Below are positions 6,206 through 9,116 of a stretch of DNA of 9,116 nucleotides, one piece after another (position 1 is the first letter of the stretch; each line of letters starts with the position of its first letter). The notes beneath the pieces are model-generated. The model had not been told where the DNA came from. It searched no databases and was given only the letters and a program-made list of their open reading frames with translations. The stretch comes from Gammaproteobacteria bacterium. Lineage in GTDB: Bacteria; Pseudomonadota; Gammaproteobacteria; Thiohalomonadales; Thiohalomonadaceae. The stretch spans positions 1 to 9,116 of the forward strand of contig JALOAT010000090.1 of NCBI GenBank assembly GCA_023228645.1, written 5' to 3'. The translations under genes and the position numbers were made by a program.

Positions 6206-6835
6206 GTGTTTGAGATGCTCGTTGCGGGCGGCTGGGTCATGGTGCCGCTCATCGTCTGCTCCATCGCCGCCATGGCCATCGTGGTGGAACGCTTCGCGAG
6301 CCTGCGCCAGGAACGCATCGCGCCGGCCAATCTCGTCGCCCAGATCATCCAGGTGCACCAGGCGGGGCAACTGGACCAGCGCCGTATCGCCATGGTGCGC
6401 GATTCGTCGCCGCTGGGGCGCGTGCTCGCAGCAGGTTTGATCAATCAAAAGCACAGCCGCGAGGTCATGAAGGAGGCCATCGAGGATGTGGGGCGCCAGG
6501 TGGTCGCGGATCTGGAGCGTTTCCTCAACGCCCTCGGCACCATCGCCGCCATCACGCCGCTGCTTGGGTTGTTCGGCACCGTGCTCGGCATGATCAAGGT
6601 GTTTTCGGCCATTACCGCCGCCGGCGTGGGTAATCCCAGCGTCCTGGCCGGCGGTATCGCCGAGGCGCTCATCACCACGGCCGCGGGCCTGGCCATCGCC
6701 ATTCCCTCCCTGTTCTTTTACCGCTATTTGCGCGCCCGGGTAGACACCCTGGTGCTCAAGATGGAAGAGGAAGCCCTGAAACTCATCGCGGTGCTGCACG
6801 GCGAGCGGGAACAGGACAGCGCGGAGGCCGCCTGA
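6206..6835 (+). CDS. exbB: ExbB/TolQ/MotA-family proton channel protein
   Basis: The 209-residue product starts (M)FEMLVAGGWVMVPLIVCSIAA, a typical ExbB opening with a first membrane helix at about 10-29. A cytoplasmic region follows, then helices near 109-133 and 153-173. The conserved NALGTIAAITPLLGLFGTVLGMI block (108-130) and AEALITTAAGLAIAIPSLFFY (152-172) form the proton-channel core of the MotA/TolQ/ExbB family. With ExbD it forms an inner-membrane motor that uses proton flow to drive TonB or a similar partner. No tonB or receptor gene is in the window, so the partner is unknown. The GTG start is chosen for the GAGGAG site and the match to family N-termini. The stop overlaps the exbD start by one base (ATGA), so the two should be made together. 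Confidence 0.93.
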   Translation: MFEMLVAGGWVMVPLIVCSIAAMAIVVERFASLRQERIAPANLVAQIIQVHQAGQLDQRRIAMVRDSSPLGRVLAAGLINQKHSREVMKEAIEDVGRQVVADLERFLNALGTIAAITPLLGLFGTVLGMIKVFSAITAAGVGNPSVLAGGIAEALITTAAGLAIAIPSLFFYRYLRARVDTLVLKMEEEALKLIAVLHGEREQDSAEAA

Positions 6836-7251
6836 TGCGCCTGCAGCGGCGTCGTGCCGACGAGCCGGAGATCAACCTCACGTCGCTCATCGACGTGGTG
6901 TTCCTGTTGCTCATCTTCTTCATGGTCGCCAGCACCTTCGAGCGCGAGACCCAACTCAGCGTGGAACTGCCGGAGTCGAGCGGTGCGGCCATCGATGCGG
7001 AAGGCAACGTGGTGGAGGTCACCATCGATGCCCAGGGCCGTTATTACGTCAACAAACAGGAAGTCGTCAACACGCGACTGGATTCGCTGATGCGTGCCAT
7101 GCAGAGCGCGGCGGGGGAGACGGCGCAGCCCAAGGTGATTCTCAGCGCCGATCGCAAGACCGCCCACGAGGCCGTGGTACAGGCCATGGATGCCGCAGGA
7201 CAGCTCGGTTATCTGCACATCACCATCGCGACCGCCAAGCCGGACGAATGA
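6835..7251 (+). CDS. exbD: ExbD/TolR-family biopolymer transport protein
   Basis: This 138-residue partner of ExbB has a short basic cytoplasmic N-terminus, then EINLTSLIDVVFLLLIFFMV (12-31). This is the single membrane helix carrying the essential aspartate (D20) that takes part in proton transfer. A periplasmic domain of about 100 residues follows with the usual (V)ILSADRKTAHEAVVQAMDAAGQLGY (about 101-126) segment, ending in a short acidic tail. Length is normal for the family. GGAGG at 6823-6827 lies seven bases before the ATG. The gene is followed after 57 bases by msbA, a linkage of ExbBD with lipid A genes seen in several gammaproteobacteria. Whether this pair serves iron uptake through TonB or another envelope task cannot be told from the sequence. 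Confidence 0.94.
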   Translation: MRLQRRRADEPEINLTSLIDVVFLLLIFFMVASTFERETQLSVELPESSGAAIDAEGNVVEVTIDAQGRYYVNKQEVVNTRLDSLMRAMQSAAGETAQPKVILSADRKTAHEAVVQAMDAAGQLGYLHITIATAKPDE

Positions 7252-7308
7252 AACGCACCTCCTCGAACGCTACCCACTGCCGCCACCTTCCCCTGACAGG
7301 CCGATTCC

Positions 7309-9075
7309 ATGCCCGCAGCCACTGCTGATCTGAACGGCGTGCTCGTCTACCGCCGCCTGATGCGTTACGTCGTGCCGTACTGGCGTGCCTTTGCCCTGGC
7401 CACCCTCGGCATGATCCTGGAAGCGGGCGCTCAGACCACCTTCGCGGCGCTCATCAAACCGTTCGTGGACGGCAGCTTCGTGGAGCGGGATGCGGGCGTG
7501 ATCCGCTTCGCCCCCATCGGCCTGGTGCTGATTTTCATCATCGGCGGCATCGCGTCCTATCTCTCCACCTACTGGATGAACTGGGTGGCGCGGCGTGTCA
7601 TCAAGACCCTGCGCGCCGAAGTGTTCGAAAAACTCCTGCGCCTGCCGGTCGCGTATTTCGACAGCACGCCCTCCGGCAACCTGTTGTCGCGCCTGGTGTA
7701 CGACGTGGAACAGGTGGCCCAGGCCAGTTCCCAGGCGATCACCGTTGCGGTGCGTGACTCCCTGACCATCGTCGGCTTGCTCACGTGGATGTTTTATATC
7801 GACTGGATGCTCGCCTGCATCCTGCTCGTGGGCAGCCCGCTCATCGCCCACCTCACCCGCAAGATCAGCCGGCGTTTCCGCAGTTACAGCACGCGCATCC
7901 AGACCTCCATGGCCGACGTGACGCACATCGGCGAGGAGACCATCGAAGGCCAGCGCGTGGTGAAGATCTTCTCGGGGCAGGAGTATGAGCGTAGCCGCTT
8001 CGAGGAGGCCAACGAACGCAACCGTCATCTGCACATGCGCATGATCGCCGCCAGCGCCGCCAACACCCCGGTGGTGCAATTGGTTTCGGCAACCGGTGCT
8101 GCGGTGGTGATCTACACGGCCCTGAACATGCTCGACACCCTGACCGTCGGCACCTTCGTTTCGTTCATCGCCGCCATGATGATGCTGCTCCAGCCCATCA
8201 AGCGGCTCACCTCGGTGAACGCCTCCCTGCAACGCGGCATCGCCGCCGCCGGGACCATCTTCCTGTTCATGGACGAAAAGGAAGAGAACGACACCGGTAC
8301 CGTGCAGGTGGAGCGCGCACGGGGCGCCATCGAATACCGCGACGTGCATTTCCGTTATCACGCCTCCGGACCGGAAATTCTCAAGGGTGTGAGCTTCAGC
8401 CTGGAACCGGGCAAGTCCATTGCCTTCGTAGGCCGCTCCGGCAGCGGCAAGTCCACGCTGGTGAACCTGCTGCCGCGTTTTTACGAACTGGAGTCCGGCG
8501 CCATCCTGCTCGACGGCATCGATGTGCGCGACATCGGGTTGGTCAGCCTGCGCGACCAGATCTCCTTGGTAAGCCAGCACATCACGCTGTTCAATGACAC
8601 CATCGCCAACAACATCGCCTACGGGCGCCTGAAGGCGGCGACGCGCGAGGAGATCATCGCGGCGGCAGAGGCGGCGCACGCCATGGAGTTCATTCGCCAG
8701 TTGCCTGAGGGACTGGATACGCTGGTCGGCGAAAACGGCGTGCTGCTCTCGGGCGGACAGCGCCAGCGCCTGGCCATCGCCCGCGCGCTGCTCAAGAATG
8801 CGCCGGTGCTGATCCTCGACGAGGCCACCTCGGCCCTGGACACGGCCTCCGAGCGTCACATTCAGGCGGCCTTGGAAAAGCTCATGACGAACCGCTCGAC
8901 GCTGATCATCGCGCACCGGCTCTCCACCATCGAACGGGCCGATCGCATCGTGGTGATGGAGCAGGGCGCCATCGTGGAGTCCGGGCGCCACGAGGAACTG
9001 CTGGCGCGCAACGGCGCTTACGCCAATCTCTACCGCATGCAGTTCGCCGACGCGCCGGCGTCCGCTGCCGTCTGA
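7309..9075 (+). CDS. msbA: Lipid A export ATP-binding/permease protein MsbA
   Basis: The 588-residue half-transporter fuses a six-helix membrane domain (about 20-315) to an ATPase domain (about 340-580), the size and order of MsbA (E. coli 582). It flips lipid A-core from the inner to the outer leaflet of the inner membrane as a homodimer. The PFVDGSF (51-57), YFDSTPSGNLLSRLVYDVEQV (117-137) and QTSMADVTHIGEETIEGQRVVKIF (198-221) stretches are typical of proteobacterial MsbA. ATPase motifs are intact: Walker A GRSGSGKST (375-383), Q423, signature LSGGQRQR (480-487), Walker B LILDEA (501-506) with E505, and H536. The ATG at 7309 has only a weak AGG upstream. A probable lpxK starts two bases after the stop, and the msbA-lpxK pairing strongly supports this assignment over other multidrug-type ABC exporters. 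Confidence 0.95.
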   Translation: MPAATADLNGVLVYRRLMRYVVPYWRAFALATLGMILEAGAQTTFAALIKPFVDGSFVERDAGVIRFAPIGLVLIFIIGGIASYLSTYWMNWVARRVIKTLRAEVFEKLLRLPVAYFDSTPSGNLLSRLVYDVEQVAQASSQAITVAVRDSLTIVGLLTWMFYIDWMLACILLVGSPLIAHLTRKISRRFRSYSTRIQTSMADVTHIGEETIEGQRVVKIFSGQEYERSRFEEANERNRHLHMRMIAASAANTPVVQLVSATGAAVVIYTALNMLDTLTVGTFVSFIAAMMMLLQPIKRLTSVNASLQRGIAAAGTIFLFMDEKEENDTGTVQVERARGAIEYRDVHFRYHASGPEILKGVSFSLEPGKSIAFVGRSGSGKSTLVNLLPRFYELESGAILLDGIDVRDIGLVSLRDQISLVSQHITLFNDTIANNIAYGRLKAATREEIIAAAEAAHAMEFIRQLPEGLDTLVGENGVLLSGGQRQRLAIARALLKNAPVLILDEATSALDTASERHIQAALEKLMTNRSTLIIAHRLSTIERADRIVVMEQGAIVESGRHEELLARNGAYANLYRMQFADAPASAAV

Positions 9076-9076
9076 C

Positions 9077-9116
9077 GTGAAGCGGTTGGATCACTACTGG
9101 TACGACGACAACGCGC
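9077..9116 (+). CDS. lpxK: Start of probable tetraacyldisaccharide 4'-kinase (LpxK), cut by window edge
   Basis: A GTG one base after the msbA stop opens a frame reading (M)KRLDHYWYDDNA to the end of the window, 13 codons. The hydrophilic start with an aromatic HYWY-type motif followed by an acidic/polar turn resembles LpxK N-termini, and lpxK directly follows msbA in many proteobacteria. LpxK adds the 4'-phosphate to the lipid A precursor at the inner face of the inner membrane, supplying the substrate chain that MsbA exports. The catalytic part is outside the window, so the call rests mainly on position. No clear ribosome site is seen; translation probably depends on coupling to msbA. Confidence 0.7.
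   Translation, partial: MKRLDHYWYDDNA

Noticed and set aside
7270..8991. 573-codon minus-strand ORF opposite msbA
   Set aside because: Same compositional artefact; the plus strand carries all MsbA motifs.
1..9116. tRNA, rRNA, riboswitch, insertion sequence or prophage genes
   Set aside because: I saw no cloverleaf, rRNA signature, known riboswitch core, transposase or phage protein; the genes present are ordinary housekeeping types.

Overview
The window reads as a core chromosomal segment of a high-GC, Gram-negative bacterium, most likely a gammaproteobacterium. This rests on an SfsA protein, a LolCE-type lipoprotein exporter, the order DUF2062 – ComEC – ExbB – ExbD – (MsbA) – LpxK that resembles the arrangement in pseudomonads and purple-sulfur-type gammaproteobacteria, and strongly GC-biased third codon positions. 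The assignment is by gene content and order only. No genus can be named from the sequence.

Layout. Positions 1-332 hold no convincing gene. They contain a dense series of perfect or near-perfect stem-loops (1-208) that looks like a dispersed intergenic repeat element. Then come sfsA (333-1046), a single LolC/LolE-family permease best called LolF-like (1076-2323) and its ATPase LolD (2316-2996), all on the plus strand. A DUF2062 membrane protein lies on the minus strand (3021-3551), convergent with lolD and divergent from comEC. ComEC/Rec2 follows (3606-5915). A 290-base gap then carries a large inverted repeat built from degenerate CTCTGNGN octamers (arms 5933-5972 and 6077-6115). Next comes a tight run of exbB (6206-6835, GTG start), exbD (6835-7251, ATGA overlap), msbA (7309-9075) and the first 13 codons of a gene that looks like lpxK (9077 to the window edge).

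How the genes work together. Most products act at or across the inner membrane. LolF/LolD would extract mature lipoproteins and hand them to LolA. MsbA flips lipid A-core to the periplasmic face. LpxK makes the 4'-phosphate of lipid A. ExbB/ExbD form a proton-driven motor for a TonB-type or related protein not in the window. ComEC is the DNA-uptake channel of natural transformation. The cluster is therefore mainly an outer-membrane biogenesis neighbourhood with a competence gene embedded in it.

I do not see a clearly new biological system. The parts least explained by ordinary annotation are the two non-coding repeat structures (1-208 and 5933-6115), the open frame running through the first of them, and the use of one Lol permease gene rather than two.
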